Shown one piece after another: positions 1 to 12,751 of a DNA stretch of 64,000 nucleotides. Source of the DNA: Sindora glabra. Its lineage: Eukaryota > Streptophyta > Magnoliopsida > Fabales > Fabaceae. The stretch is from assembly GCA_020226215.1 (NCBI GenBank), contig CM035233.1, positions 37,966,027-38,030,026 on the forward strand, given 5' to 3'. The notes beneath the pieces are model-generated. The model worked only from the letters and a program-made list of their open reading frames with translations, was not told the DNA's origin and did not search any database. The stretch's first letter is position 1. Each line of letters starts with the position of its first letter. The position numbers were made by a program, and so were the translations under genes.

Positions 1-489
1 AAATGAGAATTTATAAATTTTAAATTAAATCTAGAATGTAATGAAGATAAAGATAAGAAAATTTTTATTTAAATTAAATGAAGATAAAAAAGTAGAAGAT
101 TTTCAAATAAAAGCAAATAAATATAGAAATAAAATAATTTTAAAATTTTAAAATAAAAAATAATATTGAATTTATTTGTAAATTTATTAAGTTCAGCTGT
201 AAATTTGTAAAATTTTTAAAAATAACATCACATGGCAATTTCGCTTTTCCTATAATTTCATCCAAAAAGGGTAACTATTTTTTTCTATTAAAGAGTGTAC
301 AAAATAATCAAAAACTTTACCTAATGAAATAAATCATAAAAAAATATATTTTTATACATAAAAAAATTTAGCAAATTAATAAGAATGGATTAAGTTATAA
401 ATCTTTAAAAAATTAAAATTCAATAAAATAAAGTATTCATAACCAAAAATGAACAATCAAATTAGAACAACAATAGTATAAAAAAGCAA
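1..489. other. AT-rich intergenic DNA
   Basis: Very AT-rich sequence with many A and T runs. I see no coding region, RNA gene or repeat that I can name. Minus-strand reading frames that enter from the right come from the adjacent tandem repeat. Confidence 0.6.
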
Positions 490-896
490 AATAAATCACA
501 AAAAAGAATTTACATGGTAGAAGCATTATCAAATAGTTACAAAAGATTAAAAGTAGTAAAATCTCATAAAAAAGAAATAAAACAAAAGTAAAAGTTCTCA
601 TATTAGAGAAGATGATAATACGGTGCAGAGTAAAAAGAAACAAACATAAATTGTAATTTGAAAAGTTTTTTAAAGAACTTTTTATGAGATTGGAATAAAT
701 CATAAGAAAGGATTTACATGGTAGAAGCATTATCAAATAGTTACAAAAGATTAAAAATAACAAGGTCTCATAAAAAAGAAAAAAAATGAAGATAAAAGTT
801 CTCATATTAGAGAAGACAATAATAAGGTGTAAAGTGAAAAGAAACAAACATAAATGTAATTTGAAAAGATTTTTGAGGAATTTTTTATGAGATTGA
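490..896. repeat. 204-bp tandem duplication, two copies
   Basis: Two adjacent copies of a unit of about 204 bp start near 490 and 694. Both contain the shared string TTTACATGGTAGAAGCATTA and later GTTCTCATATTAGAGAAGA. They differ by scattered substitutions and small indels. A 136-codon minus-strand reading frame across them shows the same duplication in its hydrophobic translation and is best explained as a by-product of low-GC tandem DNA. Confidence 0.75.
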
Positions 897-3800
897 AATA
901 ATTTGGTATTTATGAAGAGTTTTTTTATGAGTTTTTTATGAAATTAGAATAATTTGATATATATGAATTCTAGTAACAAACAAAAAGTAATTCAAATACA
1001 AATTTTAATTAGAAATTAATTTAATATTAGAAGATAAAAGGAGAAAAAATAATAAATTGATATATAGAAAATTATTGAAAATAACACTTGTTATAAAAAG
1101 TAAGAAATATTATAATTAATGCATAATATATAAATATAGATATAGATATAGATTGAATTTGTACTATTCTTAATTTTGTAATGATAGTTGTCATTTAGCA
1201 ATCTCATGGTTACCCTATTCCCTCTTTTTAATACATTTAACTTTTTTAGCTTAATTTATATTTTGTTGCTCAGAGGAGTAAACAAGGGGTGAGGAAAAGA
1301 CATAGGAGAACACCTCCTATAACTGTTTAGATCTGTTAAAATAGATTAATCCAATCCTGCTAAACTAATTCAATTGACAAAAACTATACGTCGAGTTAAT
1401 TTCATGTTGGACTACTTTTTCACTAGGTCAGATTCAGGTTAGTTTATTACAATCTCAGTCCCAGTTCCAATCTCAATCCCTGATCAACATTTAATAAGCA
1501 ATTTTTTATAATACATTACATTTTATTATTATCATCATATTAATTTTTTGTTTATTATTAATTTTATATCATTAATTAATTAAAATATATTATTATTTAT
1601 TAAATATAATTATATAATATTATTACTTAAAATTTTATTATATATATACACCAATGTGTCATATATATTATATACGAAAATAAACATATATTTAATAAAA
1701 TAAATAAATATTATTAAAACCTAGTAAATGCATGTTTTGCATTTAATAATATATGCATTTAATAAAATAATTTAAATTTTATATTGAACAAGAATTTTAT
1801 ATTATATATTTAATAAAATAAATATATATATTATTAAATATATATTGATCAAGGTCAAAGTATTATATATAAAAATAAATATATTTAATAATTTATATAA
1901 TATCAAATATATGAATAAATAATTACTTATATAATATATTAATAAAAATAATTATGATAATTTCTAATAATAAAAAATAAATAATAATGTATTATATTAT
2001 ATATATGTATATAATATACTTAAAATTAATACCAAAATTATTTATTTAAATTTTTTAAATAATTCAAAATTTTAATATAATTATTTGTTTTGATATTGAC
2101 AACATTAAATATATAAATTTCTTAATTTTAAAATTAAAAATATTTAATATTACTCATTTATATAAATTTAATATTATATATATTAAAATTTAATTTTAAT
2201 ATGTCAAAATTATTATTTTAATACCTATATAAAAATTAAATATATAATAAAAAATTAGTTATTTATTACTTACTACTATTATCAAGCTAATGGGTTAATC
2301 TAATAACCCGACATGTTAACATTTACTAGTTTCAATTTTTTACCGGATCGGGTTAATCAGTCCTAGTCTCAGTCCCTTATCAAGTTAGATCACTATTATT
2401 ATTTTTTATACCAGTATTAAGACAGACAAAATTATATTAGTCTCATATCAATATGTTAAACCCAACTTATTTTAATACTTCTATAACTATTTGTTCTGTG
2501 CTTTCAAGTTTTTTTTAATCCGTTATTTTTTATACTTTTGTTTTGATTGTTTATCTTTTGAACTTTTATTGTTTCAACTCAATAATTTATATGCCTTTAT
2601 TTTAATCATTTTATTATTATTATTATTATTTTATCTGTCGAAATATTAATACTCAATTTGTACAGTAATGCGCCGTGTTGAATTACTGCTTCTCCATTGT
2701 CTTTTTATTTTTATTTATTCTTTTCTTTTTATTTCCTTTTATTTCACCTCTTTACTATTTTTATATAAAAAATTAGATAAATAATATATTAATAACAATA
2801 ATTATAATAATTTATTCATAATAATATAATAAATAATATTATATTATATATTTATATTTTGTTACATATTTTAATGTATAAAACTAAGAGAATTTAGATA
2901 GATTTGTATGTATAATTTTAACATAATTTTTCTATTTATTTTTATATATTTACTAATTATATTTGTTTATTTGATTTTACATTGATTGAACCATGAGTTT
3001 GAAGTCAAGTAGTAAATGAGTTTTTCGGATTATACATTTTGATATTTTTGATAATTTTTTTAATTATATTTGTTAAGTTTGGAGATAATTTCTTTTAAAT
3101 TAATATACGTCTTTTCTCTCTTTTTGTATTTTACTTTTTTATCAACAAATTGGAGTGACGATTAATTTGTAATAATATATGTGAATTTTTGTTCTCATAT
3201 ATTTTTATCTTAGAAGTGCCAACTTGCAACACCATTTTAACATAATAAAGTTATACTATGATACTCATAAAAAATGTGTTATTTCCCCTATCTAAATATT
3301 TAATATTTTCTCTGCGTTAGTTATTTTTAATTAATAGTCACTTAATACAACTAAAAATTATATAAAACCTCTATATCAACTGTTATTAAACAATATCAAA
3401 AGAGTATTATATACGTTAACTAATTGCTAACAAAATCTAACAAAAAATGATTTGAAATATATAATTAAAAATAAAAATAAGTATAAGAATTTAATTATCA
3501 ACTTTAAAACTATAAATACCAAATTAGAAATTAGATAAAATTACATGGAATAACAAAATAATTTAATCTAAAATAAATTATTTGAAAAAAAAAATTACTA
3601 TCTTCACTCAATTTCTCTTATAAAGTTTTAAATAATTATTTATTGCATATTTGGCAACATCTAAATTAGATTGATCTTACTTTTTTAGTGAATTTTTTTT
3701 ATATTCTTTCAGATATCGAAGATAAGTGTGTCATGAAAATACATACTTAAGAATATATGATTATTAAGTAAAATGTGTTATATTTACCATTTTTATTGAT

Positions 3801-5790
3801 AAAATGACATCCAATGTTATATGTATGAATTTAAGATATTGTATATATTTGAATTAAAAGCTTATTTACTCTTTCTACTTATCACCAAAACTAGTTTATT
3901 ACATTAAGCTAAACTTATGATATTAAAAAAAAATATTCTTTATTACCCTTTTCTAAATTTAATATTTTTTAATAATAGAAAATATATTATTAGGTTCAAA
4001 AAATTTTAAATCCAATTCAAATTTATCTATTTATCTTTAAATTAAAAAATAACTCTTTATTAAAATCTAAATAATTAAAATTAAATTTAATTATTATTTT
4101 AATAAAAATATTTTATTTTAAAATAATAAATAATTATATATTTTATAATAATAGAAATGATTAAATCACTAAACATTCACACATAAAAATTAGAAATTGA
4201 ACCCTGAATATAACAAAAAGCGCAAAACCTTTAAGGGATACTGAATGCTACTTAAGTTACAAAGTCTCAATAAATAATTATATATTTAATTTGTTTGTAT
4301 ATATATTACTACTACAATTTGAAATTTCTAGACCCAACTATATATAAATGATATAACTAATAAATTACTTTTCTACCGGTTTTGGTTAGATAAATATTGT
4401 AATCATATAGTATAACTACTTAATGACAATAAATCTTTTAGAATTCTTAAATTAGAAAATTTTATATTTATTGCTAACTTCAATAGTAAGAAAGCTATTT
4501 CATATTTAATAAATAAACATTTAAAATAAAAAATTATATAAAAAATAATAATGATATCTTTTTGTAATGTGAACTTTTTTAGACAAATGTTATTGCATGC
4601 ATATTATATAATGGATAACTTTAGCAAATTTAATAGTATAATTTGGTTATCATGAAAAAAAATTATTTTTGCATTTATTTCTTTTCTTTTGGCCAAAAAA
4701 ATGATACTGCACATATATTATTCTATTATTTTACATATTCATGAATTTAGTAATTAATATCCTAAGAATAAAAAAATACTAAAAGACTTGAAAAAAATTA
4801 GTTATAGTGCATGCATCAACAATCTATAAAATAGTGAATAAGATTAAATGAGTAAAAATAAAATTACCAATTTGTAACCTATAATTTGAATAAGTAATAT
4901 CATCATGGTTGAGTTTTAAATTCATAATCTCACATATGTACTAGGTAGATTATTATTTCAATTATTACTCAAAATATATAAATAAAATTCAGTAATTAAA
5001 TATATTTGTGTTTAATTATTAAAAGTAAATAATTCTAATTCATACACAATAATTTGCATGAGTTTTATATTAAAAAGTTGTATAATTCATTATTTTCTTG
5101 ATAAAAAAAATCAACAATTTAGGATGTGCATAATTTATATTTTTTTTAAGTATCATTTTGAGATTACTTGAAGGAAAAAGTAATTTTTATTCACATGACA
5201 TTAATTTTTAAATATTTCATGATGTTTTTATTTTTTGCTTATTATTTAATTTTTTATTATTTTATTGTCTAAATAATTTTCTTCCACTATTTTAAATTAT
5301 TACTTTTTAACAAAATTTATTTTATTTTATGTTTATTAATAGTAAGCTATTCTTTATGAAGTTTTTAGATAATTACTTTAATATTTTAAGTAGACATTCG
5401 TGTAAAGTATAATTTATAAATAGGGTTCATACCTTATATTATTTTTTTAAAAGTAACAATTAAAAGTAAATATGTGTTAAAATGTTTATTTATAATAAAT
5501 TAAAAATAAATTTTATTTAAATATTTTAAAAGAATAAATAAATTTATTTTTTAAATAAAATTAAAATTATAATGGATAATATCATAAAAGTTTTTCCAAT
5601 TAAAGAAAAGTATTGTACTAAAATTGAAAGTATAGTAAACAATATCATTATTTATTATATTTTAATTTTTCAATAAATTATAAAATTAAAAATTAAAATT
5701 GAATAAAATATAAATTGAAAATATACATACATATTAATGTATTTATTTATAATAAATTAATTTTTTATTTAACAAATATATTTATTATTT
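897..5790. other. AT-rich gene-free stretch
   Basis: Nearly 5 kb of very AT-rich DNA without a coding region, splice-like gene structure or RNA gene that I can support. Much of it is short TAT/ATT tracts. The right end carries a Helitron-type 3' terminus, so part of the stretch may be the body of a non-autonomous Helitron, but no 5' end could be fixed. Confidence 0.5.
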
Positions 5791-5830
5791 TCAAATTCTA
5801 ATCCCCGCTATGCACGGGATAAATGGCTAA
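5791..5830 (+). mobile_element. Helitron-type 3' terminus
   Basis: The sequence ends with a short GC hairpin (CCCG, 7-nt loop, CGGG) about 10 bases before a CTAA that is followed by T. Plant Helitrons end in a small GC-rich hairpin followed about 10 nt later by CTRR, inserted between A and T. No matching 5' TC end was identified, so the element is undelimited and probably a non-autonomous remnant extending leftwards. Confidence 0.5.
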
Positions 5831-5959
5831 TTAAGTTTGACGTAATATTTAGTGGGTTGGGCGTGGTGCCACATGTAAACTATCTGTTGGGTGTGAGCTA
5901 AGTTGGATAGCCAACCATTCTTGAATGTGAGTGCAATGGAACTGGCCAGACATTTGACA

Positions 5960-6600
5960 AACCGGTCCTTTTAAGGCTTTTTTGTTTTCTATTTTTAAAA
6001 ATAATTTTTATTTTTTTAAAATAAAAAAATTTATTTAGTGACTTGTTTTTAAAAATTATTTTTTAAATATATAATTTAAAAATAAAAAAATAAAAAAAAT
6101 TTTAATTATTTTTTAATTTTATTTTTTGTTCTAAATTTTAATATTGTAATTAAATAAAATATTTTTTATTTATGATATTAATCACTCTCTAATTTTAATT
6201 TTACTTTAATTTAAAAATAATTTTTAAAAATAATTTTTAAAGACATAAAATAAAAATATAGCAAAACATATCATTTGAATCTGTTTGTTTTTTATTTTTT
6301 AAAAGTAGTTTTTATTTTCAAAAATAAAAAAATTTATTTGACAAGTTATTTTCAGAATTTACTTTTAAAAATTATTTTTTAAATGTGTACTAAGGAAATA
6401 AAAATAATTTTTAGTTATTTTTTAAACTTATTTTTTATTTTAAATGCTAATTTTATAATTAAATCAAATATTTTTTATTTATAATATTAACCACTCTTTA
6501 ATCTTAATTTTTATTTAATTAAAAAATATTTTTTAATAAAAAATAATTTTTTATAACAATTTTTAAAAACAACAAAACAACAACATTTCCAAACAGTTTT
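5960..6600. repeat. AT-rich unit in two direct copies
   Basis: Two related copies of an AT-rich unit of roughly 280-310 bp lie side by side at about 5975-6260 and 6285-6575. Each contains, in the same order, a TTTTTATTTT-rich head, the words AATTTATTT and AAAATTATTTTTTAAATR, and a TTAA(T/A)CACTCT motif near the end. This looks like a duplicated MITE or a nested pair. No clear inverted termini or target duplication were found. Reading frames here come from the A/T tracts. Confidence 0.5.
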
Positions 6601-6800
6601 TGCTCTTTTTTTTTTTTTTTTTCTGTTTTGGAAGAAAAACCGGTGCTTTTGTTTATTCGCCTTATCCCTGTCGTTGTCGCCACTCGTGTTTAACCAATGG
6701 GTTGAATTGGTCAAAATTCATACAATTTTCATCTGTTTAAATTTCTTTTTATGGTTTCTTGGATAGTCACGCAAACCATACTTAATATTTACACGTGGAA

Positions 6801-9800
6801 GTGGTGCACTTATTTACACGTGGACAAAATTTTGATTGCTGCCGTCGTCAATTATAATAAAGTCAATGAAATAACTATTTTATCCTTTGAACCTGTTCAT
6901 ACCAGCAAAAATTATATAAATTAATTGACTTCTCCACACAAGACGAAAGATCCCCCCAACCAAAACCAACATAATTAAGTACAAAAATTTGAGAATTATC
7001 ATATTTTAAATTTTAATATTAAATTCATAATTAACAAAGAAATTATAACAAAAATTTAAAATTATTTTTTATTATTCACTTCATTACATGCTTTTCTTAA
7101 TGTCTATTCTTAGTGCATATTTAATCATATTTTTTATTTTTTACTATTTATTATTTTATAACCCACACATTATTTTTTATTTAGTTTATTTTTTACACTA
7201 TTATTAAATAAAGAGATGATATACCATTAAAAAGTTACTAATTTTATTAGTAATAAGAATATTTTATCAATTTTTATTAACATAATAATACATAAATAGG
7301 TGATAATGTGAATCTAATTTAGATTGATAATATATTAAATTTAAATATTTTTATATTCAATTTTATTATTTATAAATCAGATATTGATATTATTGATTAA
7401 TATGGCTACAATAAAATATATTTTATTTTTTATTTTAACAATATTTTAAATATGTTAAAATTTTACTATAAAAATTATTAATTCAATAAATCAATTATGT
7501 GCTTTTTTAATAAAAATATTTAAAAATTAAAATTAAAATTATTTTTTTAATTTTATAAATATTTTCTTAATTTTAATCTTCAAGTGTTATATTATAACTT
7601 AAATATACATAAATTGAGATTTCATCAAGATTTTAAAATTCATATATTATTTTACTTCCTTTCATCTATTTAATTGCATAATTTCCTTTTTTTTTTTTCT
7701 ATTACTAATGTCGTTTACAGCTTATATGCTAAGTTATTGAATAGTATAATACCGCATAATATTTTGTTATAAGAATATTTAAAATTGATTAATTATATAT
7801 TTTATTTTTTTAACTTTTATTACTTCACTGTTTACGCATCAATTCTTTTCATTTTTTTCTCTATATTATGCTTTTCATTTTTTTATATTCACTTCAATCA
7901 TCTGCAAATTTGACTCTAATATCCTATGATATATTTTATTTTATAAAAATATATAAATAAATTAAATCATTAATATATAAGTGACTAATTGAATTGATTA
8001 ATTTCATATTATATTTCTCATATATTAAAATTAAAATCAAGTTTATATTTATTTAACTTTTATCCACATATATTTTCTTGATATCAATCTCAATATATTA
8101 CTTCAAATTAAATATACATCGATTAGAATTTGTAAATACTTTATAACTTGTATACTATTTCTCTTCTTTTTATTTATTTCATCATATGTTTTCATTTTTA
8201 TGTTAAATCCTATTGTCCACAAGTCAAATGTCAATATTACTTTGTAATATAAATATAATATAATATAATTTATTTTTATTGTAAAACTATTTAAATAAGT
8301 GAAATATTTAATTATTTATTTATATATTATATTTTTAACTCTTATTATTTTGTAGTTCGTGCACTTTTTTTATTTTTCTTTCTCCTTTGCATATTTTTAC
8401 TTTTTTCTTTTTTTATGTTCACTTCTATTATTTAAAATTTAAATATCAATATCATTAAATGATATAGATATATTATTATTTTAGATAAATATTTTAAATA
8501 AATTAAAAAATTATTACAGAAATTATTAGTAAAATTAATTGATCATATAATCAATTTTCTTACGAAAAAATTTAAAATTTTAAATGAAACCTATTTGTTT
8601 TAAATTTTTCATTATTTTTTATATCAATGTTTTAATTTATATTTCAAATTAAAAATATATCAATTGAAATTTTACTATAACTGTTGGAGTTACACTATAT
8701 AATAATAATAATAATTAATATAGATCGTAATGATATGACAAAAATGTAAAACATCAAACTACCCTTTTTTTTTGTGAAAAGGGATTATAGATTACCAGAC
8801 TTTTTAACTAAATTTAAAAGAAATTAATTTAAATAAATAATAAATTTCAAGATTTAGATTACTATTTGGCATATTGCTTGTGCATTCAAAAGAAGGAATA
8901 TAATATAATTTATTATTATTAGTATCTATTTTAGTTATTACAATATAATTCTCAATTGATGTGTATTATTTAACTTGTAATATAATACTTGAAGATTAGA
9001 TCGAGAAAATATTTATAAAATTTAAAAAATAATTTTAATTTTAATTTTAAATATTTTTATTAAAAATAAGCACATAATTAATTAATTAAATTAATAATTT
9101 TTTTATTAAAATTTTAATATATTTAAAATATTGTTAAAATAAAATATATTTTATTGTAGTCATATTAATCAATAATATCAACATTTGAGTTATAAATAAT
9201 AAAATCGAATATAAAAATATTTAAATTTAATATATTATGAATATAAATCAAATTCATATTATTACTTATTTATGTATTGTTATATTAATAAAAATATATA
9301 AAATATTCTTATTATTGATAAAAATTATTAGCTTTTTAACGGTATATCATCTCTTTACTCATTAATAGTGTAAAAATTTTTAATTAAAAGAAAATTAAAT
9401 TTAAATTCTTTGAAAAAAATATAATAAATTAAATAAAAAATAACGTGTGAATTGTAAAATAATAAATAGTAAAGAATAAAAAAAATAATTAAACATGCAC
9501 TAGGAATAGACATTAAAAAAAGTATTTAATGAAGTAAATAATAAAAATTAATTTTATATTTTTATTATAATTTTTTTATTATAAATTTAATATTAAAATT
9601 TAAAATATGATCATTTTCAAATTTTTGTGCTTAATTATGTTAGCTTTGGTTAGGTGGGTCTTTCACCTTGTGTGGAGAAGCCAATTAATTTGTATAATTT
9701 TTGCTGGCACGAGCATATTCAAAGGGCAAAATAGTTACTTCATTTGCTTCAGTGTAATCGACAGCGGCAGCAAGCAAATTTTCATCCACGTGTAAACAGA

Positions 9801-9808
9801 TTCACCAC
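6801..9808. mobile_element. 3-kb foldback element with ~0.85-kb inverted arms
   Basis: The left arm (6801 to about 7640) is the reverse complement of the right arm (about 8950 to 9808) with scattered differences. Landmarks present in both are TTTACACGTGGA at the outer end, GACTTCTCCACACAAG-like and ACATAATTAAG(T/C)ACAAAAATTTG further in, and GATGATATACC(A/G)TTAAAAAG near the inner end. The outermost shared word is GTGGTG. The loop (7650-8940) holds degenerate AT-rich repeats and no gene. Long-arm foldback structure without coding capacity fits a non-autonomous MULE-type element, but I found no convincing target duplication, so the family is uncertain. A 62-codon frame inside the right arm is not a gene. 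Confidence 0.7.
7650..8560. repeat. degenerate ~230-bp AT-rich repeats
   Basis: About three diverged units lie in the loop of the foldback element. Each has the order TTCACTTC(A/T)AT...AT, then AATATCATTAAAT-like, ATATAGATATA-like, then AAATAAATTAAA. The same unit order occurs at 30100-30600 and in a longer array at 39600-41260, so this is a dispersed family rather than chance AT sequence. Divergence is high and unit limits are approximate. Confidence 0.5.
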
Positions 9809-10660
9809 ATACTCTACTCTTAGGGGTCGTTTGGTTCATGCAGGAAGTAACTTCCCATGGGAAGTTGAATTTCCTAGGAAGTTATTTACTGTGTACACTT
9901 CCTAGGAAATCCTTAAATGTTGTTTGGTTGACATAAAGGAAGTCACATATCCCAAGAAATAAATTCCTATATTTTGTTTGGTTTAACTTTGAATTTCCTA
10001 GGAAATAACAATGAAATGACTATAATATCCTCAATAATAACTTAATATATATTAATAGATATTAATTGATTTTAAAGAGGTGATAGCGCCAGATTTTTTT
10101 TAAAATAGATTTCAATTTTATGATTTATGAATATTATATACTGAAATTATTCTTTTTTTAATTGTGTGAATGTGGTGATAAATTAAAATTTTTTAAAAGT
10201 CATAAATTCTTTATTAGTTAACCAATGTTTGCATGACCATTTATTTTCAATCTTTTTCATTTGCTCTTTCAACAGAAAATAAGAAAATGTGGGTTTGACG
10301 AAGTCTACTCGGTTAAAAACGTATAAATTGAGTTCAAAACTTTGAATGATCATAACTTTGTGCTCGATTGTCCGTTTTAAGTGAATTTTTTTTTGATTTC
10401 ATGTAATTTTTCGAGATCTACGTGCTAGCAAAAACCAGAGGTGTTTTGCCCACTTTGATTTGACAAAAAAGGCCTTTTTTAATGATTTTTTTAATTTTTT
10501 ATTATTTTTTTTAACTTTGATTTTATTTTTATCAATTTAAATTCATTCGAATTTCATATTAAAATTTTTCTTCCTAACTCTTTTGGTATCTATTAGTGTT
10601 ATAATAATTTTTTTAACAAATAAAATTACTAAAAAATAATTTATTACTATTTGTAAACTA

Positions 10661-11870
10661 AATAGTAATATGTTACTGTTTCGTTCCAAGACAGTAACAT
10701 GTTGCTGTTTCATTCGAAAACAGTAACACCAACTAAAAATCTCAAATAAATGAATAAATCATGTCTAATTAACATACAAAGTGCCAAATAATAGCATGTT
10801 ACTGTTTCGTTCCAAGACAGTAACATGTTGCTGTTTCGTTCGAAAACAGTAACACCAACTAAAAACCTCAAATAAATGAATAAATCATGTCTAATTAACA
10901 TACAAAGTGCCAAATAATAGCATGTTACTGTTTCGTTCCAAGACAGTAACATGTTGCTGTTTCGTTCCAAGACAGTAACACCAACTAAAAACCTCAAATA
11001 AATGAATAAATCATGTCTAATTAACATACAAACTGCCAAATAATAGCATGTTACTGTTTCGTTCCAAGACAGTAACATGTTGCTGTTTCGTTCGAATACA
11101 GTAACACCAACTAAAAACCTCAAATAAATGAATAAATCATGTCTAATTAACATACAAACTGCCAAATAATAGCATGTTACTGTTTCGTTCCAAGACAGTA
11201 ACATGTTGCTGTTTCGTTCCAAGACAGTAACACCAACTAAAAACCTCAAATAAATGAATAAATCATGTCTAATTAACATACAAACTGCCAAATAATAGCA
11301 TGTTACTGTTTCGTTCCAAGACAGTAACATGTTGCTGTTTCGTTCCAAGACAGTAACACCAACTAAAAACCTCAAATAAATGAATAAATCATGTCTAATT
11401 AACATACAAACTGCCAAATAATAGCATGTTACTGTTTCGTTCCAAGACAGTAACATGTTGCTGTTTCGTTCCAAGACAGTAACACCAACTAAAAACCTCA
11501 AATAAATGAATAAATCATGTCTAATTAACATACAAAGTGCCAAATAATAGCATGTTACTGTTTCGTTCCAAGACAGTAACATGTTGCTGTTTCGTTCCAA
11601 GACAGTAACACCAACTAAAAACCTCAAATAAATGAATAAATTATGTCTAATTAACAATCAAATTGCCAAATAATAGTGTGTTACTATTTTTTGTCTAGAC
11701 AGTAATATGTTACTGTTACGTTCCAAGACAGTAACATCAATTAAAAATCTCAAATAAATAGATAATAGCATATTACTATTTTTTCTCTAGACAGTAATAT
11801 GTTACTGTTACGTTCCAAGACAGTAACATCAATTGAAAACTTTAAATAAATAGATAAATTAAGTTTAATT
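10661..11870. repeat. 126-bp minisatellite with palindromic subunits
   Basis: Eight nearly identical 126-bp units begin at 10675, 10801, 10927, 11053, 11179, 11305, 11431 and 11557, followed by about two shortened, diverged units. Each unit contains TGTTACTGT and ACAGTAACA separated by about 11 bases, then a near-copy of the same hairpin, then an AT-rich spacer. Because 126 is a multiple of three, a minus-strand frame of 315 codons stays open across the array, repeating a 42-residue block. No signal, domain or start context supports a protein. The near identity of the inner units points to recent amplification or homogenisation. Confidence 0.92.
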
Positions 11871-11951
11871 AAAAATTAAATTATCAAATAATAGCATGTT
11901 ACTATTTGTTTCCTAAATAGTAACTAATTAAAAAAATTTTAATTCTAATTG

Positions 11952-11952
<1 letters not shown>

Positions 11953-11985
<33 letters not shown>
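11953..11985. repeat. (TG)n microsatellite
   Basis: About 33 bp of uninterrupted TG dinucleotides just right of the 126-bp array and inside the Harbinger-type element. Confidence 0.95.
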
Positions 11986-11987
<2 letters not shown>

Positions 11988-12751
11988 TTAATTTGAATTA
12001 TAGGGCTTGAAATTTAATATTATAAAATTTAAAGAAAATTTGATTTTAATATTCAAATAATTTCAATCAACAAATAGAATATATAATTATATAATGCAAT
12101 TAATATAATATAATCAAATTATTCAAAATAATTTCAATCAACAAATAGAAAATTTTAATTTATTCAAAATATTTATATAATCAAATTAAATATATCATAT
12201 TATATTTATATTATTTAATAATTATAATCTAACTTTCAAATAATAGCAATAGATAAAATAAAAAAGAAGTAAAAGAAAATTATGCAATAAAATAAATAAA
12301 AAATAAAATAATAAGTGGGTTATAAAATAACGTAGGAATTAAATAAAAATGTGCTGTTAATTAATTTATTTAAATTAAATATTTAAATTTTTTTATAAAA
12401 TAATAATAATAAAATATGTCATGTAATATATATATAAGCAAACTGTAAAATAACGGTAACACTAATTAAAATGGACATTCACAAAGTAAAATCTGATAAT
12501 CAATTAAAAGGGTAAAATTGGTATTAATTAATTTTAGTAAGGATATTTTTGTCTATGAATTAGTTAAACATACAGGAAATAGAACTTACCTAGGGGGGAG
12601 TGGGTAAGTGATTTCCCGTGTTTTATGGGAAACACAAGTTCCCAGGAAGATTTATTTCCTCTCATTTGTGCGAACCAAACAACTTTACTGTAGTTTATAT
12701 CCTGGGAGATACAATTTCCTATGTTTTTGCTGTAAACCAAACGACCCCTTA

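Larger units (their letters stand above)
9823..12748. mobile_element. PIF/Harbinger-type non-autonomous element
   Basis: The element starts GGGGTCGTTTGGTT and ends with the exact reverse complement, a 14-bp perfect terminal inverted repeat. TTA flanks both ends (9820-9822 and 12749-12751), the target duplication expected of PIF/Harbinger elements. Both subterminal regions are rich in TTCCTAGGAA- and TTCCCAGGAA-like palindromic words. There is no transposase; the interior is mostly a 126-bp tandem array plus AT-rich DNA. At 2.9 kb it is large for a Tourist-like MITE because of that array. It sits only 14 bp from the end of the preceding foldback element. Confidence 0.8.

Noticed and set aside
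437..847. 136-codon hydrophobic minus-strand frame
   Set aside because: It covers a tandem duplication of AT-rich DNA; the hydrophobic residues follow from A/T-rich codons, and no start context or domain supports it.
9607..9795. 62-codon plus-strand frame
   Set aside because: It lies within the right arm of a foldback element and the matching left arm has no equivalent frame.
10710..11657. 315-codon minus-strand reading frame
   Set aside because: It is the translation of the 126-bp minisatellite. The period is a multiple of three, so the frame stays open automatically.
10661..11870. Array that looks like a CRISPR
   Set aside because: There are no unique spacers between constant repeats; the whole 126-bp unit is repeated, in plant DNA, inside a transposable element.
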